Positions 39,259-47,865 of a stretch of 64,000 nucleotides of DNA are shown in pieces. Within the stretch, counting starts at the first letter, position 1; each line of letters begins with the position of its first letter. The translations under genes were made by a program, and so were the position numbers. Origin of the DNA: Paenibacillus aurantius (GTDB lineage Bacteria > Bacillota > Bacilli > Paenibacillales > NBRC-103111); contig NZ_CP130318.1 in assembly GCF_032268605.1 (NCBI RefSeq), forward strand, positions 2,700,001-2,764,000. The letters run 5' to 3'. The notes beneath the pieces are model-generated. The model searched no databases. It was not told the origin of the DNA and was given only the letters and a program-made list of their open reading frames with translations.

Positions 39259-40542
39259 GTGATCAAACACCAGCTTTCTAACGGAGTAAGAGTGGTTCTG
39301 GAGAAAATTGCTACGGGCCGTTCGGTTTCGTTCGGAATATGGGTCCGGACCGGATCCCGGAATGAATCCGTCAAGCAGAACGGGATCTCGCATTTTATTG
39401 AACATATGCTCTTCAAAGGAACGGACCGGTACTCCGCCAAAGATATTGCGGAAGTCTTCGACGGTATCGGCGGGAACGTGAACGCTTTTACGACAAAGGA
39501 ATATACCTGTTACTATGCCAAAGTTCTGGATGAGCATCTGCCCATTGCGGTCGACGTTCTATCCGATATGTTCTTCCATTCCCGGTTCGATCAAGGGGAG
39601 CTGGAGAAGGAGCGTAACGTCATCCTGGAGGAAATCTCCATGTACGACGATACGCCGGATGATTTGGTTCATGACTTGCTGGCCAAAGCGGCCTACGGAG
39701 ACCATCCGCTCGGCTACACCATTCTGGGACCGGAAGAGAATCTTCTTGCCATGACGCCGGACGATCTGCGGGCCTACATGGATGAGCACTACGCCATACC
39801 GAACACGGTTATCAGCCTGGCCGGGAATTTCGGAGACGACGTCTTAGACCTCATCGAACGGCATTTCGGAGAGTTTCGGACAGCGGGAATCGAACAGTCC
39901 AGCTCGAGTCCGGTTTTCCAGAGCGAATTGGAGTACGAATCCAAGCAAACCGAGCAAAATCACATCTGCTTGTCCCTTCCCGGCTGTTCCTTGAAAGACG
40001 ACCGGCTGTATGCCATGATCTTGCTGAACAATGCTATCGGCGGAGGAATGAGCTCCAGGCTGTTTCAGGAAATCCGGGAGAAGAGAGGGCTGGCGTATTC
40101 CGTCTACTCCTATCACTCCGCACATCTTGACAGCGGCTTGTTTACGATCTACACCGGCACGGCTCCGAAGCAGACGGAAGAAGTGCTAAAGGTTTCTATG
40201 GAGATCATTGAAGAGATGGTGACCAAGGGCATGACGGAATCGGAGCTCGCCAAAGGCAAAGAGCAGCTGAAGGGAAGCTTAATTCTTAGTCTCGAGAGCA
40301 CCAGCAGCCGGATGAACCGGATAGGCAAAAATGAGCTCATGCTCGGCCGGCACTATACGCTCGACGAAACCATCGAACGGATCCAGTCGGTGCAGATGGA
40401 AGACGTTCGCGCTTTGACCAAGGAGCTGTTCTCCCATCCGTTCGCCCTTGCCATGGTGGGGCAGTCGGATAAAGCGATTCAAGGATTCAGGAGGGATCAG
40501 CTTGCGGCACACCGTCCAGATCAAACGACTACCGGGCTGTGA
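39259..40542 (+). CDS. mlpA: M16-family zinc peptidase MlpA (YmxG)
   Basis: A processing-peptidase-like metalloprotease of 427 residues. The inverted zinc motif is HFIEH (in GISHFIEHMLFKGT, about residue 50) and the downstream glutamate lies in the EEISMYDDTP block. The C-terminal half carries GMSSRLFQEIREKRGLAYSVYS, typical of the substrate arch. GTG 39259 is preferred to GTG 39244 because GGGAGGAA at 39246-39253 fits it. In B. subtilis the homologue lies between ylxY and the dpa genes, as here. It overlaps dut by 41 bases. Confidence 0.92.
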   Translation: MIKHQLSNGVRVVLEKIATGRSVSFGIWVRTGSRNESVKQNGISHFIEHMLFKGTDRYSAKDIAEVFDGIGGNVNAFTTKEYTCYYAKVLDEHLPIAVDVLSDMFFHSRFDQGELEKERNVILEEISMYDDTPDDLVHDLLAKAAYGDHPLGYTILGPEENLLAMTPDDLRAYMDEHYAIPNTVISLAGNFGDDVLDLIERHFGEFRTAGIEQSSSSPVFQSELEYESKQTEQNHICLSLPGCSLKDDRLYAMILLNNAIGGGMSSRLFQEIREKRGLAYSVYSYHSAHLDSGLFTIYTGTAPKQTEEVLKVSMEIIEEMVTKGMTESELAKGKEQLKGSLILSLESTSSRMNRIGKNELMLGRHYTLDETIERIQSVQMEDVRALTKELFSHPFALAMVGQSDKAIQGFRRDQLAAHRPDQTTTGL

Positions 40543-40951
40543 GGATATTCCCCTGCCCTGCAAAATGTCCGAGCTCGCTAGCGGCTTTGATCTTCATGCC
40601 GCCGTCGGCGAACCGGTCATTCTGTCACCGGGAGAGAGAGCTTTAGTTCCAACCGGGTTCTGCCTGAGCATGCCGGGAGAACTGGAAGCGCAAATTCGAC
40701 CGCGTTCGGGAACGGCCTATAAGAATGGAATAACCGCCCTTAATTCTCCGGGAACGATTGATGCCGATTACCGGGGTGAGGTGAAGGTGCTTCTCATCAA
40801 TCACGGCAGCGAATCGTTCCGCATCAAGCGGGGAGACCGGATGGCCCAGATGGTCTTCCAATACGTCCCGGACATCCGGCTGGAGGAAGTCGAGGATCTG
40901 ACGGAAACAGCCCGCGGCGCCGGAGGCTTCGGCCATACCGGGCGCTCCTGA
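40502..40951 (+). CDS. dut: dUTPase, trimeric type
   Basis: Dut hydrolyses dUTP to dUMP, keeping uracil out of DNA and supplying dTMP synthesis. All five family motifs are visible: SGFDLHAA, RPRSGTAYKNGI, GTIDADYRGEVKVLLINHG, RGDRMAQMVF and RGAGGFGHTG. TTG 40502 with GAGGGA at 40491-40496 gives 149 residues; longer in-frame starts lie deeper inside mlpA. The 41-base overlap with the end of mlpA is unusual. A strong terminator follows. Confidence 0.94.
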   Translation: MRHTVQIKRLPGCEDIPLPCKMSELASGFDLHAAVGEPVILSPGERALVPTGFCLSMPGELEAQIRPRSGTAYKNGITALNSPGTIDADYRGEVKVLLINHGSESFRIKRGDRMAQMVFQYVPDIRLEEVEDLTETARGAGGFGHTGRS

Positions 40952-40967
40952 CTGCATAGCCCCAAAG

Positions 40968-41000
40968 AAACCCCTGATGAATGGAATCAGGGGTTTTTTG
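40968..41000 (+). terminator. Terminator after dut
   Basis: AAACCCCTGAT at about 40968-40978 pairs with ATCAGGGGTTT at about 40986-40996, then a T run. It isolates the dpa group from mlpA-dut, consistent with separate control. Confidence 0.9.
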
Positions 41001-41074
41001 TTGAATTCTTGAGATTGCTTCCTCCCCGTCATGCCGGCCGGCAGACAGGCCATTTCATTCATGGGGCATCGTGT

Positions 41075-41103
41075 CACCTATCCCTTGCCCGGTGCATAAA
41101 CTA
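41075..41103 (+). promoter_or_regulatory. Candidate sigma-K promoter for dpaA
   Basis: CACC at 41075-41078 and CATAAACTA at 41095-41103, spaced by 16 bases, fit the recalled sigma-K consensus (AC, then CATAnnnTA). Dipicolinate synthase genes are expressed late in the mother cell of sporulating Bacillus, so the match makes biological sense. The start point would lie about eight bases downstream and favours ATG 41139. Confidence 0.55.
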
Positions 41104-41138
41104 CCCTATCGAAATTGGCCAAGAAAAGGGTGTTTACC

Positions 41139-42038
41139 ATGCTTACCGGTACCCAGGTAACTTTTATCGGCGGCGATGCGAGGCAGCTCGAGGTCATCCA
41201 GAAGCTGAGCGAATTGGATGCATCGGTACAGCTGATCGGCTTTGAGCACGTGCAGTTGTCTTATAATGGGGTTACCAAGACCAGCCTGACCAAGGAAGCC
41301 CTGGCGGGAACAGACGCCCTGGTGCTGCCTGCCGTCGGTACGGATGATTCGGGGAAGGTGGAGGCGGTGTTCTCCTCCGAGGAACTGATGCTCACCGAGG
41401 AGCTTGTGGAAGCACTCCCGCCGCATGCTAAACTTTTTACGGGAATGGCAAAAGGCTATCTGAAGAAGCTTTGCGCCAAACATTCCCTTAAGCTCTATGA
41501 GCTGTTTGACCGCGACGATGTAGCCATCTATAACTCCATTCCGACCGCGGAAGGAGCCATCATGATGGCGATCCAGAACACCGACTTCACGATACACGGC
41601 TCGCAAAGCATGGTGCTCGGGATGGGGAGAACCGGGTTTACCTTGGCCCGAACCCTTCAGGGACTGGGCGCTCATGTGAAGATGGGAGTGCGGCGTCCGG
41701 AGCATTATGCCCGGGCTTGGGAGATGGGATTCGAGCCTTTCTACACGCAGGAAATAAGCCAGCATGTGGGGAACATTGACTTGATTTTCAATACAATTCC
41801 GACTATGATAATCACAGCACAAATTATAGCCAAAATTCCCAACCGTGCCCTGATTATCGACCTCGCTTCCAAGCCCGGCGGAACGGACTTCCGCTTTGCC
41901 GAGAAGAGGGGGATCAAAGCCATGCTCGCCCCCGGATTGCCTGGTATCGTCGCTCCCAAAACAGCCGGCCGCATCATTGCGAATACGCTGAGCACATTGC
42001 TGATGGAAGACGACCGAAACGGGGGGAACGGAGAATGA
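41139..42038 (+). CDS. dpaA: Dipicolinate synthase subunit A
   Basis: DpaA with DpaB oxidises dihydrodipicolinate (from DapA) to dipicolinate, the Ca-DPA core of spores. The 299 residues start MLTGTQVTFIGGDARQLEVIQKL, matching the B. subtilis SpoVFA start, with a C-terminal Rossmann domain (VLGMGRTGFTLARTLQGLGAHVKMGVRR, about 150-178) and the block LDLASKPGGTDFRFAEKRGIKAMLAPGLPGIVAPKTAG. ATG 41139 is preferred to TTG 41115, with AAAAGGG upstream. The stop overlaps dpaB by four bases. This gene is strong evidence that the host forms endospores. Confidence 0.95.
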   Translation: MLTGTQVTFIGGDARQLEVIQKLSELDASVQLIGFEHVQLSYNGVTKTSLTKEALAGTDALVLPAVGTDDSGKVEAVFSSEELMLTEELVEALPPHAKLFTGMAKGYLKKLCAKHSLKLYELFDRDDVAIYNSIPTAEGAIMMAIQNTDFTIHGSQSMVLGMGRTGFTLARTLQGLGAHVKMGVRRPEHYARAWEMGFEPFYTQEISQHVGNIDLIFNTIPTMIITAQIIAKIPNRALIIDLASKPGGTDFRFAEKRGIKAMLAPGLPGIVAPKTAGRIIANTLSTLLMEDDRNGGNGE

Positions 42039-42628
42039 GCTGGCAGGGAAAAACGGTAGGGTTTGCTTTAACCGGTTCGCATTGCACGTTTGCGGAGGTT
42101 ATGCCTCAGATCGAACGGTTCGTTAAGGCGGGAGCGAAGGTCATTCCCATCGCCTCTCACACCTTGATGACGACCGATACGAGATTCGGGACGTCCGAGG
42201 AATGGCAGAAGCAGCTTAGGGAGATTACCGGCAACGAGATCATCTCGACCATCGTAGCGGCGGAGCCATTGGGACCGTCGAAGCTGCTGGATGTCATGGT
42301 CATAGCTCCGTGCACGGGAAATACCACCAGCAAGCTGGCTAACGCCATGACCGAAAGTCCGGTTCTTATGGCTGCCAAAGCCCAGATGCGCAACCAGAGG
42401 CCGCTCGTCCTGGCCATATCGACCAATGACGGCCTGGGCTTTAATGCGGCCAACATTGCCAAATTGATCGTAGCCAAAAACATTTACTTCGTACCATACG
42501 GGCAGGACGCCCCCTTGGTTAAACCGAATTCTCTCGTGGCCCGGATGGATCTGATCATGGAAACGTGTGAAGCTGCTTTACACGGTACCCAGCTCCAGCC
42601 TGTTCTGATCGAGAGATTTAATTACTGA
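42035..42628 (+). CDS. dpaB: Dipicolinate synthase subunit B
   Basis: DpaB is the flavoprotein-like subunit of dipicolinate synthase. The 197 residues follow the flavoprotein (UbiX/Dfp-like) fold: KTVGFALTGSHCTFAEVMPQIERFVKAGAKVIPI at the start, then VIAPCTGNTTSKLANAMTESPVLMAAKAQMR. ATG 42035 overlaps the dpaA stop. It ends 69 bases before asd; a small GC hairpin at 42643-42655 lies in that gap but has no T run. Confidence 0.94.
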   Translation: MSWQGKTVGFALTGSHCTFAEVMPQIERFVKAGAKVIPIASHTLMTTDTRFGTSEEWQKQLREITGNEIISTIVAAEPLGPSKLLDVMVIAPCTGNTTSKLANAMTESPVLMAAKAQMRNQRPLVLAISTNDGLGFNAANIAKLIVAKNIYFVPYGQDAPLVKPNSLVARMDLIMETCEAALHGTQLQPVLIERFNY

Positions 42629-42697
42629 AATGACTTATAGCTGCCGCTAGGCGGCGTTGGAAGCCGATTAGGAAGAGACTGGTCAGGAGGGACGGAG

Positions 42698-43735
42698 ATG
42701 TCGACTCAGAAGCTGTTCCATATTGCGGTAGTAGGGAGTTCAGGAGCGGTCGGCCGGCAAATCCTTCGGCTGCTCGAAGAGCGGAATTTTCCGGTCGGCG
42801 ATCTTAAGCTGCTTGCATCCAAGCGTTCGGCCGGCACCAAGGTTCCCTTCAAGGGACGGGAAATAACCGTCGAAGAAGCGGGACCGGGCAGCTTCGAGGG
42901 AGTCGATATCGCCTTCTTCAGTGCAGGGGGAGATGTCAGCCGAGAGCTCGTTCCCCATGCGGTGGAGAGCGGTGCCGTTTGCATTGACAACACCAACGCT
43001 TTCCGTATGGACCCGGAAGTTCCGCTGATCGTTCCGGAGGTTAACCTGGACCGGCTCAACGAGCACAAAGGGATTATTGCGAATCCCAACTGCTCGACCA
43101 TTCAGATGGTAGCGGCCCTGAAACCTCTGTATGACCGGTTCGGCATCTCGCGTATCATTGTTTCGACGTATCAGGCGGTGTCAGGGGCTGGCAGCCGGGC
43201 GGTCGACGAGCTTGTAAGGCAATCCCGCCGGTTTCTGGACGGCGAGGAAGATAAGCCGGAGCTGCTGCCGGTTGCCTCTCTCCCGGTGAAGCATCGGATC
43301 GCGTTTAATGCCATTCCTCAAATCGACAAGTTTCACGATAACGGCTTTACCAACGAAGAAATGAAGATGATCCAGGAAACCAAGAAGATTTTGGGAGAGG
43401 AAGGACTGGACGTTACCGCCACCTGTGTCCGCATCCCGGTTTTATACGGGCATTCCGAATCGGTGTATGTGGAGCTTAAGGAAGAGTACGACCTGGAGGA
43501 AGTGAAGAGTCTTCTCGCCAGCGCTCCGGGGATCGTCCTGCAGGACAACCCGGCGGAACAACAGTATCCGCTAGCTTCTAACGCAGCCGGCCGGCTGGAA
43601 ACGTACGTGGGGCGGGTGAGACGGGACTTAAGCAACCCGAAGGCCTTGAATCTTTGGATCGTTTCCGATAACCTTCTCAAGGGTGCGGCTTGGAACGCCG
43701 TTCAAATCGGCGAATACATCGCCATCGAACAGTAA
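42698..43735 (+). CDS. asd: Aspartate-semialdehyde dehydrogenase
   Basis: Asd reduces aspartyl phosphate to aspartate semialdehyde, the branch point to lysine, diaminopimelate, dipicolinate, threonine and methionine. The 345 residues have the NADP-binding VVGSSGAVGRQILRLLEERNFP, the active-site Cys in IANPNCSTIQM, and the KPLYDRFGISRIIVSTYQAVSGAG block. CAGGAGGGACGGAG precedes ATG 42698. In this cluster the product feeds DapA, and through it DpaAB. Confidence 0.96.
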   Translation: MSTQKLFHIAVVGSSGAVGRQILRLLEERNFPVGDLKLLASKRSAGTKVPFKGREITVEEAGPGSFEGVDIAFFSAGGDVSRELVPHAVESGAVCIDNTNAFRMDPEVPLIVPEVNLDRLNEHKGIIANPNCSTIQMVAALKPLYDRFGISRIIVSTYQAVSGAGSRAVDELVRQSRRFLDGEEDKPELLPVASLPVKHRIAFNAIPQIDKFHDNGFTNEEMKMIQETKKILGEEGLDVTATCVRIPVLYGHSESVYVELKEEYDLEEVKSLLASAPGIVLQDNPAEQQYPLASNAAGRLETYVGRVRRDLSNPKALNLWIVSDNLLKGAAWNAVQIGEYIAIEQ

Positions 43736-43766
43736 CATCAGGCACAGCTTAGAACAGGGGGAGAAT

Positions 43767-44972
43767 ATGCGAATTCTCGTTCAGAAATTCGGAGGCACTT
43801 CCCTTTCCACCGTTGAAGCCAGAAATCATGTCATTCGTCATATTAAACAAGCGATAGACCGGCAGTATAAGCTGGTCGTCGTCGTATCAGCGATGGGAAG
43901 AAAAGGCGAGCCCTACGCAACGGACACTCTCTTGGATTGGGTGGAACGTAACGGCAATCGTCTTCCCGACCGGGAAAAAGACATGCTGCTGTACTGCGGA
44001 GAGATGATCTCCGCCGTTACCTTGTGCAGCTTGCTGCAAGCGGAATCCATTCCGGCTTCGGTGCTAAACGGCGCCCAAGCGGGTATCATTACCAATGACC
44101 ATTGGGGCAACGCCCGCATTCAATCGGTGCAGCCTGCCCGCATATACGACTTGCTTGACAAGGGACAGGTCGTCATTGTCACGGGGTTTCAGGGAAGAAC
44201 GGATTCCTGGGATTTTACCACGTTGGGACGCGGGGGAAGCGATACAACGGCGACGGCGCTCGGTGCCGCTCTGAAAGCGGAGATTGTGGATATTTTTACG
44301 GATGTCAACGGCATTCTGACGGCGGACCCCAAGCTTGTCCACGACGCCCGCCCCTTGGAAAGGGTTACCTTCACAGAGATATGCAACATGGCGTATAATG
44401 GCGCTAAAGTGATTCATCCCAGGGCGGTTGAACTTGCCATGCAGGCCAACATCCCTATACGGGTCCGTTCCACCTTCGATACGGGAGAAGGGACGCTCGT
44501 CACCTCGGCGGAAGCTGGAAGTCCCGTCACCGACCGTTTCGTTACGGGAATCGCCCATGTGTCGGGTGTCACCCAGATTCAAGTGGACCAGACCGAAGGG
44601 GAATACGATCTCCAGCTTAAAGTGTTTAAAGCCATGGCCCATGAGAGGATCAGCGTCGATTTTATTAATGTTAATCCATCGGGAATGGTCTACACGGTAG
44701 CGGATTCCGAAAGGGAGCGAGCCGAAGCCGCTATACGATCCCTTGGTTGTACAGCCAGGACCGTCCCCGGATGTGCGAAGGTTTCGGTCATCGGCGGAGG
44801 AATTAACGGCGTTCCGGGAATCATGGCCCGAATAGTAGAAGCTCTGACGGGCGAAGGAATATCCATTCTTCAGTCGGCAGATTCGAATACAACGATTTGG
44901 GTGCTGGTGGAAGGAAAGAACCTGGTTCAAGCGGTTCAGGTTCTTCATAAGCAATTCCAGCTGCACGTTTAA
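43767..44972 (+). CDS. dapG: Aspartokinase (DapG type)
   Basis: DapG phosphorylates aspartate at the head of the lysine/diaminopimelate pathway. The 401 residues begin ILVQKFGGTSLSTVEARN, with the kinase blocks VVVSAMGRKGE and FTTLGRGGSDTTATALGAAL, and a C-terminal pair of ACT domains (HVSGVTQIQVDQTEGEYDLQLKVFKAMA and VSVIGGGINGVPGIMARIVEAL). ATG 43767 follows ACAGGGGGAGA; frames starting upstream run into asd. Size and position fit the diaminopimelate-regulated DapG of Bacillus. Located between asd and dapA, as in B. subtilis. Confidence 0.95.
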   Translation: MRILVQKFGGTSLSTVEARNHVIRHIKQAIDRQYKLVVVVSAMGRKGEPYATDTLLDWVERNGNRLPDREKDMLLYCGEMISAVTLCSLLQAESIPASVLNGAQAGIITNDHWGNARIQSVQPARIYDLLDKGQVVIVTGFQGRTDSWDFTTLGRGGSDTTATALGAALKAEIVDIFTDVNGILTADPKLVHDARPLERVTFTEICNMAYNGAKVIHPRAVELAMQANIPIRVRSTFDTGEGTLVTSAEAGSPVTDRFVTGIAHVSGVTQIQVDQTEGEYDLQLKVFKAMAHERISVDFINVNPSGMVYTVADSERERAEAAIRSLGCTARTVPGCAKVSVIGGGINGVPGIMARIVEALTGEGISILQSADSNTTIWVLVEGKNLVQAVQVLHKQFQLHV

Positions 44973-44993
44973 CCAACAGTAGGAGGAATGGTT

Positions 44994-45872
44994 GTGGATT
45001 TCGGTAGATTAATAACGGCAATGGTGACTCCCTTGGATGACAATCTTCAAATCCATTGGTCGCAATTGGAGGTGCTTGTCGATTACCTAATCGAGGAGCA
45101 GCAAAGCGAGACTTTAATTGTAAGCGGAACAACGGGTGAATCCCCCACCCTAACCGATGGAGAGAAGCTTCAGCTGTTCCGCAAGGTGGTAGAGCTGGCT
45201 GCGGGCCGTTGCAAGGTTATAGCGGGCACAGGAAGCTATGACACGGCCCACAGCATCCATCTGACCAAGCTCGCCGAGGAGACAGGCGTAGACGGGATTC
45301 TTCTGGTGGCGCCTTATTACAACAAACCGTCCCAAGAGGGACTTTATCAGCATTTCAAAGCGGTTGCGGAGGCTACAGCCCTTCCCGTTATGCTTTATAA
45401 TGTACCGGGCCGAAGCGTAGCTAACATCCTGCCGGATACTATGCTTCGCCTCGCCCAAATTCCTAATGTTGTGGCGACCAAAGAAGCTCACGGCGATTTG
45501 GATCACATTACGCTGCTCCTTGCCAAGGCACCGGAGGGCTTTGTGGTTTACTGCGGAGACGATTCCTTGACCCTTCCTTACCTGTCTGTCGGCGCCAAGG
45601 GGATTGTCAGTGTGGCTAGTCATGTTATCGGCAAAGAAATGAAAGAGATGATTTCTCAGTACCTGTCCGGCCAAGTAGAGCAGGCAGCCAAAACGCATCA
45701 GAAGCTGTTCCCGGTGTTCAAGGGTCTGTTCCATTGCCCTCATCCGGTTCCCAGTCCGGTGCCGGTTAAATATGCCTTGAAGCTAAAAGGGGTAGACGTG
45801 GGCGGGGTAAGGCTGCCGCTGGTCAACCCAACCGAGCAGGAAGCTCAATTCATCAAGGCTTTGTTCGAGTGA
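44994..45872 (+). CDS. dapA: 4-hydroxy-tetrahydrodipicolinate synthase
   Basis: DapA condenses aspartate semialdehyde with pyruvate. The 292-residue TIM-barrel protein shows LIVSGTTGESPTL, VIAGTGSYDT, VAPYYNKPSQEGLYQHFKAVAEA, LYNVPGRSV and the Schiff-base lysine in VVATKEAHGD. GTG 44994 is preferred to ATG 44988 because AGGAGG at 44981-44986 is too close to the latter. It completes dapG-asd-dapA, and its product is the substrate of dipicolinate synthesis as well as of diaminopimelate. Confidence 0.96.
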   Translation: MDFGRLITAMVTPLDDNLQIHWSQLEVLVDYLIEEQQSETLIVSGTTGESPTLTDGEKLQLFRKVVELAAGRCKVIAGTGSYDTAHSIHLTKLAEETGVDGILLVAPYYNKPSQEGLYQHFKAVAEATALPVMLYNVPGRSVANILPDTMLRLAQIPNVVATKEAHGDLDHITLLLAKAPEGFVVYCGDDSLTLPYLSVGAKGIVSVASHVIGKEMKEMISQYLSGQVEQAAKTHQKLFPVFKGLFHCPHPVPSPVPVKYALKLKGVDVGGVRLPLVNPTEQEAQFIKALFE

Positions 45873-45880
45873 ACAGATAT

Positions 45881-45913
45881 CGGTGCCGCCAGGCATCGGT
45901 TTTCGTTTTTTGG
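45881..45913 (+). terminator. Terminator after dapA
   Basis: CGGTGCC at 45881-45887 pairs with GGCATCG at 45892-45898 (loop GCCA, one G-U pair), followed by GTTTTCGTTTTTT. It closes the asd-dapG-dapA group. Confidence 0.8.
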
Positions 45914-45941
45914 AGAGAATATAGGGTAAATGCGGCAAACT

Positions 45942-45970
45942 TGTAATAGAGGTTTTCGATCATGTATAAT
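45942..45970 (+). promoter_or_regulatory. Sigma-A-type promoter for rnjB
   Basis: TTGTAA at 45942-45947 and TATAAT at 45965-45970 have a 17-base spacer, the same boxes and spacing as the rimP promoter. A leader of about 75 bases follows. Confidence 0.85.
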
Positions 45971-46050
45971 GATGGCAAGTGACTGGTGCGGTTTCTAATT
46001 CTGGTTGGCATTATATAAATCGTCGTTAATTTCAATAAGGAGGTTACGTT

Positions 46051-47727
46051 TTGTCTAAGAAAAGTAATGATAAATTGGTGGTCTTCGCTCTAGGCGGCGT
46101 GGGCGAGATCGGAAAAAATATGTATGTTATTCAATATGCCAACGATATAGTTGTGGTGGATTCGGGATTGAAGTTTCCGGAAGAGGACATGCTCGGTGTC
46201 GACATTGTCATCCCTGACATTTCTTATTTGACGGAGAATCGCGATAAAGTGCGGGGGATTTTGGTGACGCACGGCCACGAGGATCATATCGGAGGATTGC
46301 CTTACGTCCTGAGGCAGCTGAACGTTCCGGTGTACGGGACGAAGCTTACGCTCGGGCTGATCGAAAGCAAGCTGAAGGAAGCCAACCTGCTTGGCGATAC
46401 GAAACGTATTCTCATTAACGCGGATTCGGTGCTGGATCTGGGAACCATCAAAGCGACTTTCTTCAAAACCAATCACAGTATTCCGGATTCGGTAGGGGTC
46501 GCTTTGGAAACCCCGGAAGGGACGGTTGTTCATACGGGGGACTTCAAGTTCGATCAAACCCCGGTTAATGATCAATATGCCGACCTTCACCGGATGGCGG
46601 AGATTGGGAGCAAAGGCGTTCTCATGCTGCTGTCGGATAGTACCAACGCGGAGCGTCCGGGCTTTACCGGCTCGGAGAAGAGTGTAGGAGTAGAGCTCGA
46701 GGATGTCTTCCGCAAAGCCAAGCAGCGCGTTGTGGTGGCTACGTTCGCCTCCAACATTCACCGTATTCAGCAGGTCATCGACGCGGCGGAAGCGACCCGG
46801 AGAAAAGTAACGGTAATCGGACGAAGCATGGTCAATGTCGTCTCGATCGCCTCGGAACTGGGGTATTTGAGAATTCCGGACGGCATGCTGATTGAGCCGG
46901 AGGAAGTCAACCGCATGGCGGCTGACCGGGTTGTCATCCTCTCTACGGGTAGCCAGGGTGAGCCTATGTCGGCGCTTACGCGGATGGCCCGTTCGACCCA
47001 TCGCAAGGTGGATATTCTTCCGGGTGATACCGTTATCATCGCGGCAACCCCAATCCCCGGCAATGAAAAATATGTAGGCCGGACGGTAGACGAGTTGTTC
47101 CGTCTAGGTGCTCATGTTATTTACGGGCCAGGCTCGGTTTCCGGCGTCCACGTTTCGGGACACGGCAGCCAGGAGGAATTGAAGCTGATGTTGAACCTGA
47201 TGAGGCCTAAGTATTTCGTGCCGATTCATGGCGAATACCGGATGCTTCGCCAGCATGGCGTGTTGGCCGAATCCGTAGGGGTGGAGAAGGAGAACATCTT
47301 CATCATCGACAACGGGGATACGGTTGAAGTTCAGAACGGGACGGCTCGCAAAGGCTCCAAGGTTCAAGCCGGCAATATCCTGATCGATGGCTTAGGCGTC
47401 GGCGACGTAGGAAACATCGTTCTTCGTGACCGTAAGCTCCTTTCGCAGGATGGAATCCTGGTCGTGGTGGTTACGCTGAGCAAGCAGGAAGGCAATATTC
47501 TGTCCGGACCGGACATCATTTCCCGTGGATTCGTATATGTGAGAGAATCCGAAGGTCTGCTGGATGAAGCGAACCGGATTGTTACCAGCACCTTGAACCG
47601 GTTGATGAACGAGAATGTAAACGAGTGGGCGTCGCTCAAAACCCATGTAAAAGACGCACTCGGACGATTTTTATATGAGCAAACCAGAAGAAGACCAATG
47701 ATTCTTCCTATCATTATGGAAGTGTAA
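46051..47727 (+). CDS. rnjB: Ribonuclease J (RNase J2/RnjB position)
   Basis: RNase J is an endo- and 5'-3' exoribonuclease of the beta-CASP metallo-beta-lactamase family. The 558 residues contain the metal motif THGHEDHIGG (H74, H76, D78, H79), LLSDSTNAERPGFTGSE, and the beta-CASP IHGEYRMLRQH block. TTG 46051 follows AAGGAGGT. Its place between dapA and tepA is that of rnjB in B. subtilis (RNase J2), although J1 and J2 cannot be told apart from motifs alone; the family-conserved metal ligands are intact. Confidence 0.9.
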   Translation: MSKKSNDKLVVFALGGVGEIGKNMYVIQYANDIVVVDSGLKFPEEDMLGVDIVIPDISYLTENRDKVRGILVTHGHEDHIGGLPYVLRQLNVPVYGTKLTLGLIESKLKEANLLGDTKRILINADSVLDLGTIKATFFKTNHSIPDSVGVALETPEGTVVHTGDFKFDQTPVNDQYADLHRMAEIGSKGVLMLLSDSTNAERPGFTGSEKSVGVELEDVFRKAKQRVVVATFASNIHRIQQVIDAAEATRRKVTVIGRSMVNVVSIASELGYLRIPDGMLIEPEEVNRMAADRVVILSTGSQGEPMSALTRMARSTHRKVDILPGDTVIIAATPIPGNEKYVGRTVDELFRLGAHVIYGPGSVSGVHVSGHGSQEELKLMLNLMRPKYFVPIHGEYRMLRQHGVLAESVGVEKENIFIIDNGDTVEVQNGTARKGSKVQAGNILIDGLGVGDVGNIVLRDRKLLSQDGILVVVVTLSKQEGNILSGPDIISRGFVYVRESEGLLDEANRIVTSTLNRLMNENVNEWASLKTHVKDALGRFLYEQTRRRPMILPIIMEV

Positions 47728-47760
47728 ATCCAGCATTAGTCACTTGAAACCGACTAGCCC

Positions 47761-47788
47761 AGTCCTCCCTAACCGGGAGGGCTTTTTC
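47761..47788 (+). terminator. Terminator after rnjB
   Basis: AGTCCTCCC at 47761-47769 pairs with GGGAGGGCT at 47775-47783 (loop TAACC, one G-U pair), followed by TTTT. Confidence 0.88.
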
Positions 47789-47798
47789 ACGTTTCAAG

Positions 47799-47828
47799 GG
47801 ATAAAGCCGAAGGGGGAAACCCATACTA
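47799..47828 (+). promoter_or_regulatory. Possible sigma-G-like promoter for tepA
   Basis: GGATA at 47799-47803 and CATACTA at 47822-47828, spaced by 18 bases, resemble the recalled forespore sigma-G consensus (gnATA, CATnnTA). TATAAT at 47843-47848 is a competing -10 without a clear -35. Tentative. Confidence 0.3.
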
Positions 47829-47865
47829 GGAAGAGTTGGCAGTATAATCCTTGGAGGCGAAAACC

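Noticed and set aside
42643-42655. GCCGC/GCGGC hairpin between dpaB and asd as a terminator
   Set aside because: Only 5 bp and followed by GTTGG rather than a T run; at most an RNA processing or pausing element.
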